A program made the position numbers and the translations under genes. A stretch of 23,004 bases of DNA from assembly GCA_964601125.1 (NCBI GenBank), contig CAZRKB010000009.1, positions 1-23,004 of the forward strand, written 5' to 3'. Shown piece by piece: positions 5,383-12,106 of the stretch. The notes under the pieces are model-generated. The model saw nothing but the letters and a program-made list of their open reading frames with translations, had not been told where the DNA came from and did not search any database. The first letter of the stretch is position 1. Every line of letters begins with the position of its first letter. The stretch is from DATDVC01 sp964601125 (GTDB lineage Bacteria; Patescibacteriota; Minisyncoccia; Phycocordibacterales; WO2-35-19).

Positions 5383-7653
5383 TTATTCTTCTTTTTTCTT
5401 GGCTCCTCTTCGGCCGAATTTTTTGGGTTCTTTGAATATCTCGAGGGCGCGTTCCAAGCTGATATTGTAGACGTCACCAGCTTCTCCTTTGATTGATCGA
5501 AAATCTTTTTGATGTACTACATATGGCCCAAACCTGCCGATGTTTGCGCTTATCATTTCTCCTGTTTCCGGGTGCTTACCTAACTCTCTCGGCAAGCTCA
5601 AATATTTTAGAGCTTCTTCGAGTGTGACTGTATTCGGATCTCGGTCTTTTGGTATGCTAGCACGTCTTGGCTTTTTATTTTCTTTATCTTTAGTTCCTAT
5701 TTGCACGTATGGCCCAAATCTGCCATCCATCACAAAAATCGGCAAACCAGAAGCTGGGTCGATACCGATACTTTCAGCTTCCTTTATTTCGCTCCCATCA
5801 ATATTTCGCATACCTTTGCAATCGGGAAATTTTTCGCAACTCAAAAATTTTCCTCCTTTCCCTAGTTTGACTATCATGCCTGCGCCACAAGTCGGGCACT
5901 TCAATTTAGGATCAGCTTCACCGAGGGTGGTAAGTTTGGCGGTCTTTTCCTTCTCTTTTACTTCTTTCAAAAATGGCGTATAAAACTCTCGCAACGTTGG
6001 TTCGTACTTTCTTTTTCCCTCTGCTATGTCGTCTAGCTCATCCTCCATTTCTGCGGTGAAAGTGTCGCTTATATATTTTTCAAAATTATTCTCAAGGAAG
6101 GTTGAAACCACATCGCCGGTGTCAGTCGGTTTTAGTGTCCTGCCGTCTTTTTCTACATATCCTCGTTCGACTATAGTATTTATGATGGATGCATAAGTTG
6201 ATGGTCTGCCTATGCCACGTTTCTCAAGCTCTTTGACTAAACCGGCCTCGCTATATCGGTTTGGTGGTTGCGTTTCTTTCTGTTCACTTTGCAAATCAAG
6301 AAGAGAAAGATTTTCATTTTCGGCAACTTTTGGCAAAATCACATCCTCGCCTTTGGCTCTTGGGTCAGCAAGGAGCCAACCTGGAGATACGACCCTCGAC
6401 CCGTTTGCAGAAAAATCTGGAACAGATTTTTCTGCTCCGAGCGAAGTCGAGGGGCGAATATTGGCAGAAATTTTAGTGCGCATTATCCCGGCGTCTTTCA
6501 TTTGACTTGCCACCGATCGGCTCCAAATTAACTGATAAAGCCTTTTTTGATCTTCAGTTGTACCAGCATTTTCTTTTTCAAAATGTGTAGGCCTTATTGC
6601 TTCGTGAGCTTCTTGAGCATTTTTTGATTTTGATTTGTAGACTCTTCTTTCGTGCAATTCTTTACCAAATTTTTTAGCTACAATGCCGCCGATTTGATCG
6701 AGCGCAATTTTTGCCATATTCAAACTGTCAGTTCGCATGTAGGTTATGTGTCCTGCTTCATAAAGTTTTTGAGCTGTCATCATGGTCCTTTTTGGTGAAA
6801 AGCCGAGTCGAGTCGAAGCTGCTTGTTGAAGGGTGGATGTTGTAAATGGTGGTCGAGGCGCGCGTTTGGCAGCTGTCTCCGACACTTCTTTTACAAACCA
6901 TTCTCCATTTTTTGCGGCACTATAAATTTTGTCGGCCTCCTCTTTTGTTTTTGGTTCTTCCTCGCAAATAGCGGTGAAAGTGTCAGTACCAAGAGCAGAC
7001 CTTTGGGAATTTTTTTCAAGGTCTGTCCTTGGTACTTGCAAATTTGCGCTCAATACAAAAAAAGTTTCAGGTTTAAAGGCGCGTATCTCGCGTTCTCTCT
7101 CCATCAATATGCGAAGTGCTGGGGACTGCACTCGGCCAGCAGACAGCCCATAGCGCACCTTTTTCCAAATAAGTCCTGATAGATCGTACCCAACTAATCT
7201 GTCCAAAACCCTTCGGGCTTCTTGAGCTTCGCGCAAGTTTTCATCAATGTCTCTTGGATGTTCTAGTGCTTCTTGTATGGCCTCTTTTGTTATTTCGTTG
7301 TAAGTAACTCTCTTTATTTTGAGATTTGATTTTTGAGATTTAAGATTTCCCAAATTCTCTTTGAGGATTTGGGCTAGGTGCCAAGCGATAGCCTCGCCTT
7401 CGCGGTCGGGGTCGGTGGCAAGAAGGACTTCATCAGCTCTTTTTGCCAAATGCACTATTTCATCAACTACTCTCTCTTTGCCCTTTGAAATTTCGTAGTG
7501 GGGGATGAAGCCGCCCTCGATGTCAATGGCTTTTTTGTTTGACTTAGGTAAATCGCGCACGTGGCCAACGCTTGCAACAACTTTAAAATCACTACCGACA
7601 TATTTGCCGATAGTCTTTGCTTTGGCGGGGGATTCGACGATGAGAAGACGCAT
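5383..7653 (-). CDS. topA: DNA topoisomerase I (type IA)
   Basis: Relaxes negative supercoils by single-strand passage. The 756-residue protein starts with a Toprim domain (MRLLIVESPAKAKTIGKYVG, then TDPDREGEA with D81, D83, E85). The catalytic tyrosine is Y305 in HITYMRTDS. GRPSTYASII and the EYISDTFT-like segment KYISDTFTAEMEDELDDI complete the core. The C-terminus holds one four-cysteine zinc ribbon (CPTC...CEKFPDC) and two Topo_C repeats (DGRFGPYV, IGRFGPYV). Two palindromic elements lie inside the gene: residues 207-223 (DNA 6986-7035) and 401-421 (DNA 6393-6453). A low-complexity insert lies at about residues 97-112. All keep the frame. There is no SD; the ATG directly abuts an AT-rich dispersed repeat that may supply its -10. 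dprA lies upstream on the same strand, separated by a secreted-protein cassette. Confidence 0.97.
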   Translation of the reverse strand: MRLLIVESPAKAKTIGKYVGSDFKVVASVGHVRDLPKSNKKAIDIEGGFIPHYEISKGKERVVDEIVHLAKRADEVLLATDPDREGEAIAWHLAQILKENLGNLKSQKSNLKIKRVTYNEITKEAIQEALEHPRDIDENLREAQEARRVLDRLVGYDLSGLIWKKVRYGLSAGRVQSPALRILMEREREIRAFKPETFFVLSANLQVPRTDLEKNSQRSALGTDTFTAICEEEPKTKEEADKIYSAAKNGEWFVKEVSETAAKRAPRPPFTTSTLQQAASTRLGFSPKRTMMTAQKLYEAGHITYMRTDSLNMAKIALDQIGGIVAKKFGKELHERRVYKSKSKNAQEAHEAIRPTHFEKENAGTTEDQKRLYQLIWSRSVASQMKDAGIMRTKISANIRPSTSLGAEKSVPDFSANGSRVVSPGWLLADPRAKGEDVILPKVAENENLSLLDLQSEQKETQPPNRYSEAGLVKELEKRGIGRPSTYASIINTIVERGYVEKDGRTLKPTDTGDVVSTFLENNFEKYISDTFTAEMEDELDDIAEGKRKYEPTLREFYTPFLKEVKEKEKTAKLTTLGEADPKLKCPTCGAGMIVKLGKGGKFLSCEKFPDCKGMRNIDGSEIKEAESIGIDPASGLPIFVMDGRFGPYVQIGTKDKENKKPRRASIPKDRDPNTVTLEEALKYLSLPRELGKHPETGEMISANIGRFGPYVVHQKDFRSIKGEAGDVYNISLERALEIFKEPKKFGRRGAKKKEE
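6393..6453 (-). repeat. intragenic palindromic element in topA (copy A)
   Basis: GCAGAAAAATCTG (6407-6419) and its exact reverse complement (6423-6435) form a 13-bp stem with a 3-nt loop. Outer arms CCCTCGAC (6393-6400) and GTCGAGGG (6446-6453) extend it. Read in topA it encodes RPSTSLGAEKSV followed by the family-typical DFSANGSR. The downstream arm is thus native coding sequence and the upstream arm looks like its inverted copy joined to a CCTCGACTTCGCTCGG core. Confidence 0.85.
6986..7035 (-). repeat. intragenic palindromic element in topA (copy B)
   Basis: Two 18-nt arms (6986-7003 and 7018-7035) are inverted copies apart from an internal 2-nt mismatch: GTACCAAG-AG-CAGACCTT against AAGGTCTG-TC-CTTGGTAC, with a 14-nt loop. 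They encode VPRTDLEKNSQRSALGT, between two segments (VLSANLQ and FTAICEE) that would normally be nearly adjacent in topoisomerase I. Confidence 0.85.
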
Positions 7654-7680
7654 GAATTATGAATTATGAAGTATGCATAA
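7654..7680. repeat. AT-rich dispersed repeat abutting the topA start codon
   Basis: GAATTATGAATTATGAAG followed by TATGCATAA begins at the base next to the topA ATG. On the minus strand it contains CATAAT and CATACT, either of which could act as a -10 for topA. Confidence 0.65.
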
Positions 7681-7735
7681 CAGAATAAAGAAAAATTAAA
7701 TAAAATGCAAAACTTAAATAAATAACTCACCCTAA

Positions 7736-7758
7736 CCCTCTCTTACATTAAGAGAGGG
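7736..7758. repeat. CCCTCTCTTA-type palindromic repeat
   Basis: CCCTCTCTTA (7736-7745), a 3-nt loop, and TAAGAGAGGG (7749-7758) form a perfect 10-bp hairpin. It is preceded by CACCCTAA. Related C/G-rich hairpins occur at 8427-8542 and 10813-10866, always between genes. Confidence 0.75.
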
Positions 7759-7783
7759 AACCAAGCAATAAAACCAAAATAAA

Positions 7784-7833
7784 ACTGCCCGCAGAGTCTC
7801 TCGCTTTGTAAGCTTGATAACACTGCGGGCAGT
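7784..7833 (-). terminator. terminator of the secreted-protein gene
   Basis: ACTGCCCGCAG (7784-7794) and CTGCGGGCAGT (7823-7833) are perfect 11-bp arms. On the minus strand they are followed by TTTTATTTTG. The stem begins three bases behind the stop codon. The 28-nt loop is long, but the strand and T-run fit. Confidence 0.75.
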
Positions 7834-7836
7834 GGC

Positions 7837-8370
7837 TCACCACTCATATCGGGGGATGAGGATGAAAGGGCGAGAGGACTTGGTCGCATCGGCAGCCTCG
7901 TTAGCTTTTCGTTTCTCTAGGTCTGCTGCAATTTTTGCGGCATCCTTGCAAGCCGATACCGCCTCTTTGGGTTTAAGATTGGTGGCAACTAAATCCGCCA
8001 CACAATCCGAAAAACTTGTAAGAGGGGTTGGATCCATAGAAATTTTGTTGGCAATTGCTACGGATCCTTCCTGGCTCGCAGTGAACACCTGAGGTGCCCA
8101 GCGGTTGTAGTAGCCGCCTCCGTAGAAGGAGGAAGCCATGGCCTGGGCTTGTTGCGCCTGCACCGCGGCGGTCTGCGCTGTCTGTTGTTTCTCGTTAACC
8201 CGGCGTTGAACCTCTTGTTCAACGCGGTTCTCAAAAACTATCTCGTCCATGCGCTGTTTGTTTTCCGCCCAGCGCGCCTCGGCTTTGGCTCGGCGTTGTT
8301 CCGCCGAGCCGGATGGTTGGCCAAGCAGGGGAAGCCCTGCAAGGCACAGCAAAAAAATCACGTATTTCAT
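7837..8370 (-). CDS. small secreted protein with predicted coiled coil, function unknown
   Basis: The 177-residue product starts with a signal peptide (MKYVIFLLCLAGLPLLG, then QPSGSAE). A highly charged helical segment of about residues 24-75 follows (EQRRAKAEARWAENKQRMDE and onward), rich in A, Q, E and R and probably a coiled coil. The rest has a GGGYYNRW patch, two cysteines (in SDCVADL and SACKDAA) that could form a disulfide, and a second charged helix. I recognise no family. Expression signals are exceptionally good: promoter TTGACA-17-TAGAAT, SD GAGGTGATC at 8372-8380, and a terminator. The codon use is GC-rich compared with topA and dprA, which it separates. This suggests an abundant exported or surface protein, possibly acquired as a cassette. 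Confidence 0.8.
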   Translation of the reverse strand: MKYVIFLLCLAGLPLLGQPSGSAEQRRAKAEARWAENKQRMDEIVFENRVEQEVQRRVNEKQQTAQTAAVQAQQAQAMASSFYGGGYYNRWAPQVFTASQEGSVAIANKISMDPTPLTSFSDCVADLVATNLKPKEAVSACKDAAKIAADLEKRKANEAADATKSSRPFILIPRYEW

Positions 8371-8371
8371 T

Positions 8372-8380
8372 GATCACCTC
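8372..8380 (-). promoter_or_regulatory. strong Shine-Dalgarno GAGGTGATC
   Basis: On the minus strand GAGGTGATC precedes the ATG at 8370 by one base, so the GAGG core is six bases away. It matches the standard 16S 3'-end complement over nine bases and is identical to the SD of the HEAT-repeat gene. Confidence 0.85.
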
Positions 8381-8391
8381 TTTCTGCACTT

Positions 8392-8420
8392 ATTCTATCA
8401 TGTTTAGACCTTGCTGTCAA
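8392..8420 (-). promoter_or_regulatory. strong promoter of the secreted-protein gene
   Basis: TTGACA (8420-8415) and TAGAAT (8397-8392) on the minus strand are spaced by 17 bases. This gives a leader of about 15 nt that carries the SD. Confidence 0.85.
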
Positions 8421-8426
8421 ATAATA

Positions 8427-8542
8427 CCCCCTCCAACCCCTTTCTATAATCCCCCAACCCCCTTACCTTAAAGGGGGCAGAAAATCACAAAACTCGAATG
8501 TGAGTCACCCTCCCTTTAAGATAAAGGGACGGTTGGGGAGGG
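8427..8542. repeat. compound C/G-rich inverted repeat between dprA and the secreted-protein gene
   Basis: The outer arms CCCCCTCCAACC (8427-8438) and GGTTGGGGAGGG (8531-8542) are imperfect inverted copies, each next to ATAAT or ATTAT. Inside are two smaller hairpins: CCCCCTT/AAGGGGG (8458-8477) and CCCTTTA/TAAAGGG (8512-8528). It starts right behind the dprA stop and may end the dprA transcript. Confidence 0.7.
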
Positions 8543-8543
8543 A

Positions 8544-9431
8544 TTATGTAAGTCTTACCTCCCCCAAGCTTTCTTTAATTAAACCCTTAAGTTCAAGCAA
8601 GGAAAGGAGTGTTTGTGTTTCGCTTATCGGCATTTGAAATTGGGCTTGAGCTTCACGCAAAATCTGGTCTCGAGGCAGGGGTTCGTTCAAAAGTTTTATT
8701 ATATTCATTTCTTTTTCCGAACAATCAAAGTATTTTGCCTCGTCTGGTGAAGCTAGAGCGGAGGTGGACTCGTCCTTGATTCCCAAAGCCTCGAGTAAGT
8801 CGCTACTATTCCTTATCGGCGTGGCCCCGAGTCGCAGAAGCATATGAGGACCTTCGCTTGTCGAATTCCAAATGCTTCCGGGCAGCACCAACACATCTCT
8901 ATTGTATTCGGTAGCTAAGCGCGCGGTGATAAGAGTGCCTGACTTTTTTTCTGCTTCGATTACGAAAGTGGCGTTGCTCATACCAGCCATGATCCTGTTG
9001 CGCTGAGGGAAGCTCCAATAAGTGGCTTTGAAGTCTGGGTCAAATTCATTCATCAACATACCACCACTGTTTACTATTTCTTCCGCCAACCGCAGGTGTG
9101 ATTGTGGGTGAAGTACGTGGGGCGAAAGGCCGGAGCCGGGTACTGCGATCGTAGGCAGTCCATTTTTTATTGCCGCTCTGTGGGCGATCCCGTCAATACC
9201 AAGAGCCAAACCGGAGACTATTGTTATGGGGAAGCCTTTGATTCCGGCGATCAAACTCTCTACAGCCTCCTTTCCGTAAGTTGTATTTTTTCTAGCGCCC
9301 ACTATGCACAAAAGTTTCCTTGACCAATCAGGTACTGTGCCAACACAAAGGAGTTGTTTGGGTTCTTGATTGATTTCGGCTAAAAGCGGAGGCCAATCTT
9401 TATGTGACAGTTTTTTTATCTCGTATTTCAT
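8544..9431 (-). CDS. dprA: DNA processing protein DprA/Smf
   Basis: DprA protects incoming single-stranded DNA and loads RecA during transformation. The 295-residue protein has the Rossmann-like DprA core: CIVGARKNTTYG (43-54), VSGLALGIDGIAHRAAI, VPGSGL, FPQRNRIMAG, KSGTLITARLA and LVLPGSIWNSTSEGPHMLLRLG. A C-terminal winged-helix domain covers about residues 230-290. The N-terminal SAM-like region of long DprA proteins is reduced to about 40 residues. dprA often neighbours topA; here a secreted-protein cassette lies between them. No SD precedes the ATG. A complete DprA suggests the organism takes up DNA, though other competence genes are not in this window. Confidence 0.95.
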   Translation of the reverse strand: MKYEIKKLSHKDWPPLLAEINQEPKQLLCVGTVPDWSRKLLCIVGARKNTTYGKEAVESLIAGIKGFPITIVSGLALGIDGIAHRAAIKNGLPTIAVPGSGLSPHVLHPQSHLRLAEEIVNSGGMLMNEFDPDFKATYWSFPQRNRIMAGMSNATFVIEAEKKSGTLITARLATEYNRDVLVLPGSIWNSTSEGPHMLLRLGATPIRNSSDLLEALGIKDESTSALASPDEAKYFDCSEKEMNIIKLLNEPLPRDQILREAQAQFQMPISETQTLLSLLELKGLIKESLGEVRLT

Positions 9432-9473
9432 TTAAATCGCTATTAACACATTTCATAATATCTGATAACATTT

Positions 9474-9518
9474 GAATTATGAAGCATGAATTATGAATTA
9501 AGCATAATTCATAATTCA
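9474..9518. repeat. AT-rich repeat, palindromic copy between dprA and serS
   Basis: The stretch contains GAATTATGAAGCATG, GAATTATGAATTA, and the opposite orientation CATAATTCATAATTC, so it is a double and partly palindromic copy of the element at 7654-7680. It sits between divergent dprA and serS, just upstream of the serS -10. Confidence 0.65.
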
Positions 9519-9519
9519 C

Positions 9520-9525
9520 TATACT
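9520..9525 (+). promoter_or_regulatory. -10 element of serS
   Basis: TATACT ends 12 bases before the serS ATG at 9538, predicting a leader of about 6 nt without an SD. The -35 region lies in the AT-rich repeat and is not recognisable. Confidence 0.5.
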
Positions 9526-9537
9526 TAATTCATTTCT

Positions 9538-10803
9538 ATGTTAGATATAAAATTCATTAGGGAAAATGCGGATTTGGTGCAAGATGGCGCCAGGAAAAAA
9601 CACATCGACTTTGATGTAAAAAAGCTAATTGAACTTGATGATAAAAGAAAAGAAATTTCTCAGAAATTAGACGAAAAACGCGCCAAACAAAACGAGGTCA
9701 GCGTCCAGATACCGAATGTCCCGAAAGAAGAAAAGGAGGCTCTTATAAGAAAAATGATTCCTATCAAAGAGAGCATTCGCAACATGGAAGAGGAGTTGAA
9801 AAACGTGATGATCGAGTGGCAAAAAATGATGATCGCCGTCCCAAATATTCCAGATATGTCAGTACCCGAGGGGGAGAGTGATGCCGAAAATCAAGAAATA
9901 AAACAGTGGGGAGAAAAACCAAAATTTGATTTTGAACCAAAAAGTCATATAGAGCTGATGCAAAGTCTGAATCTGGTTGATTTTGATAGAGGTAGCAAGG
10001 TTGCTGGTTTCAGAGGTTATTTTTTGAAAAACGAAGCAGTTCTTTTGCAATTTGCTTTGTGGAATTTTGTCCAAGAACATTTTATTAAAAAAGGGTTTTC
10101 TCAGATGATAGTCCCATCTTTGGTTAAAAGGGAAGTTTTTTTGGGTACCGGGTATATTCCCCAGGGAGAGGAAGACTTGTATAAAACGCAAGATGGCGAC
10201 TATCTTTCTGGTACAGCGGAGGTGGCAACTATGGGGTATTACATGGATGAAGTTTTAGACAAAAAAGATTTACCCAAAAAAATAATTTCTTTTTCTCCTT
10301 GTTTTAGGAGGGAAGCTGGCGCTCACGGCAAAGATACCAAAGGTTTGGTGAGGGTGCATGAATTTTATAAATTGGAACAGGTGATACTCTGTGAAGCCAG
10401 TCATGAAAGTTCGGTAAAATTTCACGAAGAGATACAACAAAATACCGAAGAAATCATGCAGGCCTTAGGTTTACACTATCGGGTTGTTATCAATTGCGCT
10501 GGAGACTTGGGGCTAGGGCAAGTTAAAAAATATGACACAGAAGCTTGGATACCATCTGAAAATACCTATAGAGAAACAGGATCAGCTTCTTACTTCCATG
10601 ATTTTCAGACTAGGCGTCTCAATATAAAGTACAGAGATGCCGATGGAAAGATGAAATTTGCTCATTCCCTAAATAACACCGCTCTTTCTGGTAGACCACT
10701 AATTGCCATTATCGAAAATTATCAAAATGCCGATGGCTCGATAACTATTCCCGAAGTTTTAAGACCGTACATGGGCGGGAGGGAGAAAATCCAAAAAACT
10801 TAG
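9538..10803 (+). CDS. serS: seryl-tRNA synthetase
   Basis: Charges tRNA-Ser in the cytoplasm. The 421-residue length is typical. The N-terminal two-helix coiled-coil arm that grips the long variable arm of tRNA-Ser covers about residues 25-105. The class II catalytic core follows, with SGTAEVA, motif 2 (FRREAGAHGKDTKGLVRVHEF), the substrate-binding ENTYRETGSAS, and motif 3 (HSLNNTALSGRPLIAIIENY) before the ending IPEVLRPYMGG. All key regions are present and nothing suggests a pseudogene. The start lacks an SD and lies about 6 nt downstream of the predicted transcription start. A C/G-rich repeat follows the stop. Confidence 0.97.
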   Translation: MLDIKFIRENADLVQDGARKKHIDFDVKKLIELDDKRKEISQKLDEKRAKQNEVSVQIPNVPKEEKEALIRKMIPIKESIRNMEEELKNVMIEWQKMMIAVPNIPDMSVPEGESDAENQEIKQWGEKPKFDFEPKSHIELMQSLNLVDFDRGSKVAGFRGYFLKNEAVLLQFALWNFVQEHFIKKGFSQMIVPSLVKREVFLGTGYIPQGEEDLYKTQDGDYLSGTAEVATMGYYMDEVLDKKDLPKKIISFSPCFRREAGAHGKDTKGLVRVHEFYKLEQVILCEASHESSVKFHEEIQQNTEEIMQALGLHYRVVINCAGDLGLGQVKKYDTEAWIPSENTYRETGSASYFHDFQTRRLNIKYRDADGKMKFAHSLNNTALSGRPLIAIIENYQNADGSITIPEVLRPYMGGREKIQKT

Positions 10804-10812
10804 TTCTGGTAA

Positions 10813-10866
10813 CACCCCCCAATCATCTCTTAGTGTAAGAGGGGGTCGAGCAAAGCGAGGGGGGTG
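10813..10866. repeat. C/G-rich palindromic repeat contributing the RBS of the ftsQ-like gene
   Basis: CACCCCCC (10813-10820) and GGGGGGTG (10859-10866) are the outer arms; CTCTTA/TAAGAG (10827-10832, 10836-10841) form an inner hairpin with a 3-nt loop. It belongs with the repeats at 7736 and 8427. Its right end, GGGGGGTGAT, sits at SD distance from the ATG at 10876. Confidence 0.75.
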
Positions 10867-10875
10867 ATACTAAAC

Positions 10876-11670
10876 ATGTACAAAAGCAGGTATAAAAGCA
10901 AAAAAGAGAAAAATTACAAACCAGCTATAGGTGTGGCGGTTTTTCTGCTTCTGGTTTTTGGTGTGGTTTCTTTCCTCCGCGCCGATTTTATGCAAGTAAA
11001 AAGTTTTAAATTTTTAGGTGCAGAATCAGTTGATGAAATGGATCTCTCAAATGTTGCTTCTGTATTTGTTTCAGGGAATAAATTTGGATTTATACCAAAA
11101 TCGAACAAACTTTTTTTGGATGAAGACGACTTGGCTCTAAAGTTAAAAGAAAGTTTTGGGAGGCTCGCGAGTGTTGATGTCGACAGCAAACTCTTTAGCA
11201 ACACTCTTGAAGTTAGTGTGATGGAAAGAAGCCCAGAGTTTATTTGGTGTTCTTTTGAAGAAGTTTGTTTTTTTATGGATAGTCAAGGTTTGATTTTTGA
11301 AAAGTTGGATACCGGGTGGCTCTCTGTTTATGAAGATAAAGTAGTCTTTAAGGGGGGAGTCGATGGCGACCCCTTGGGTAAAAATTTTGCTGATAGCGGG
11401 CTCATGGAGCAATACCTCGCTTTTTTTGAAGCATTTGAAAATGTGGGAATTCCAGTAACTGTTGTGCGGGTAGAAGGTGGTAATAAAGTTGTGGCTGAAA
11501 CTCTCGCGGGAGATATGATTTTTAATCCGGAAGAAAAGAATTTTGCCTCCTCTTCTCGTAATGCGATTCTCCTAATAAAAGATGAAAGAGCTAAAAACCC
11601 CAATGCTCGATTTGAATACATCGACATCCGCTTCGGCAACAAGGTGTTTTATAAAGTTATAGATCTCTGA
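10876..11670 (+). CDS. ftsQ: FtsQ/DivIB-like cell division protein
   Basis: FtsQ is a single-pass membrane protein that helps assemble the division septum. From the ATG at 10876 the product is 264 residues: a short basic cytoplasmic tail (YKSRYKSKKEKNYK), one membrane helix (about 16-34, IGVAVFLLLVFGVVSFL), then an extracytoplasmic POTRA-type region starting QVKSFKFLGAE. A beta domain holds VMERSPEFIWC and the FtsQ-like ending YIDIRFGNKVFYKV. I prefer ATG 10876 over GTG 10864, four codons earlier, because GGGGGGTGAT at 10859-10868 gives an SD-like site seven bases before it, whereas GTG lies inside it. The SD comes from the right arm of a dispersed repeat. The usual mur and ftsA/ftsZ neighbours are absent, and sequence divergence is high, so the assignment rests on architecture and the C-terminal motif. 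Confidence 0.75.
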   Translation: MYKSRYKSKKEKNYKPAIGVAVFLLLVFGVVSFLRADFMQVKSFKFLGAESVDEMDLSNVASVFVSGNKFGFIPKSNKLFLDEDDLALKLKESFGRLASVDVDSKLFSNTLEVSVMERSPEFIWCSFEEVCFFMDSQGLIFEKLDTGWLSVYEDKVVFKGGVDGDPLGKNFADSGLMEQYLAFFEAFENVGIPVTVVRVEGGNKVVAETLAGDMIFNPEEKNFASSSRNAILLIKDERAKNPNARFEYIDIRFGNKVFYKVIDL

Positions 11671-11688
11671 TTTGATTTACGATTCTGT

Positions 11689-11694
11689 TATAAT
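11689..11694 (+). promoter_or_regulatory. -10 element giving a leaderless transcript
   Basis: A perfect TATAAT ends six bases before the ATG at 11701, so transcription should begin at or next to the start codon. The -35 is weak (CTGATT, 16-bp spacer). Confidence 0.6.
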
Positions 11695-11700
11695 TTAACT

Positions 11701-12102
11701 ATGTCTAACGAGTATGAAGAAAGTGCGCTCTTAGTGACTTATGCTAAGTGGCATTATGGGAGAGGGCTTCGAGAGTTTTTTGGAGTCGTGGGGAACTTGC
11801 TTTGGTTTATTGGCAACTTCTTTTCGTTCAAACTTTTTTCGGAAACACTTTTTGCGCCGTGGAAAAGGTTTGGCGAAGCCTATGAAGGTTCCCTTGGTTT
11901 TAAAAAGTATGCCTTTAAGGCGATCACCGAAACTCCGCTTCGAATTGCCGGACTTTTCGTCAGAGTCTCTGTCCTTATCATAGGAGCGACATCTTATTTT
12001 TTTGTTTTGGGGCTATCTTTTTTTGCTTTTCTTATATGGATTTTGGCGCCTCTGGTGATAATCGGAAGTCTGGTATTATCGGCAACTTTTTTTGTGGTTT
12101 AA
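11701..12102 (+). CDS. small membrane protein of unknown function
   Basis: The 133-residue product has a soluble or amphipathic N-terminus (YAKWHYGRGLREFFG), hydrophobic segments around residues 27-47 (VVGNLLWFIGNFFSFKLF) and 80-133 (two predicted helices, rich in V, I, L and F), and an aromatic-rich middle (FAPWKRFGEAY). I recognise no characterised family. It appears leaderless, with TATAAT directly before the ATG. The next gene, a membrane-anchored Clp-like protein, begins four bases after its stop, so the two are probably co-translated and may work together at the membrane. Confidence 0.75.
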   Translation: MSNEYEESALLVTYAKWHYGRGLREFFGVVGNLLWFIGNFFSFKLFSETLFAPWKRFGEAYEGSLGFKKYAFKAITETPLRIAGLFVRVSVLIIGATSYFFVLGLSFFAFLIWILAPLVIIGSLVLSATFFVV

Positions 12103-12106
12103 AAAT

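Noticed and set aside
7837..7839. UGA recoding as in some CPR lineages
   Set aside because: TGA ends the secreted-protein and FtsQ-like genes at sensible places, and no in-frame TGA was found in conserved genes, so the standard bacterial code fits.
7736..8542. Possible CRISPR array in the C/G-rich repeats
   Set aside because: The units are palindromic, of unequal length and irregularly spaced, without direct repeats separated by unique spacers.
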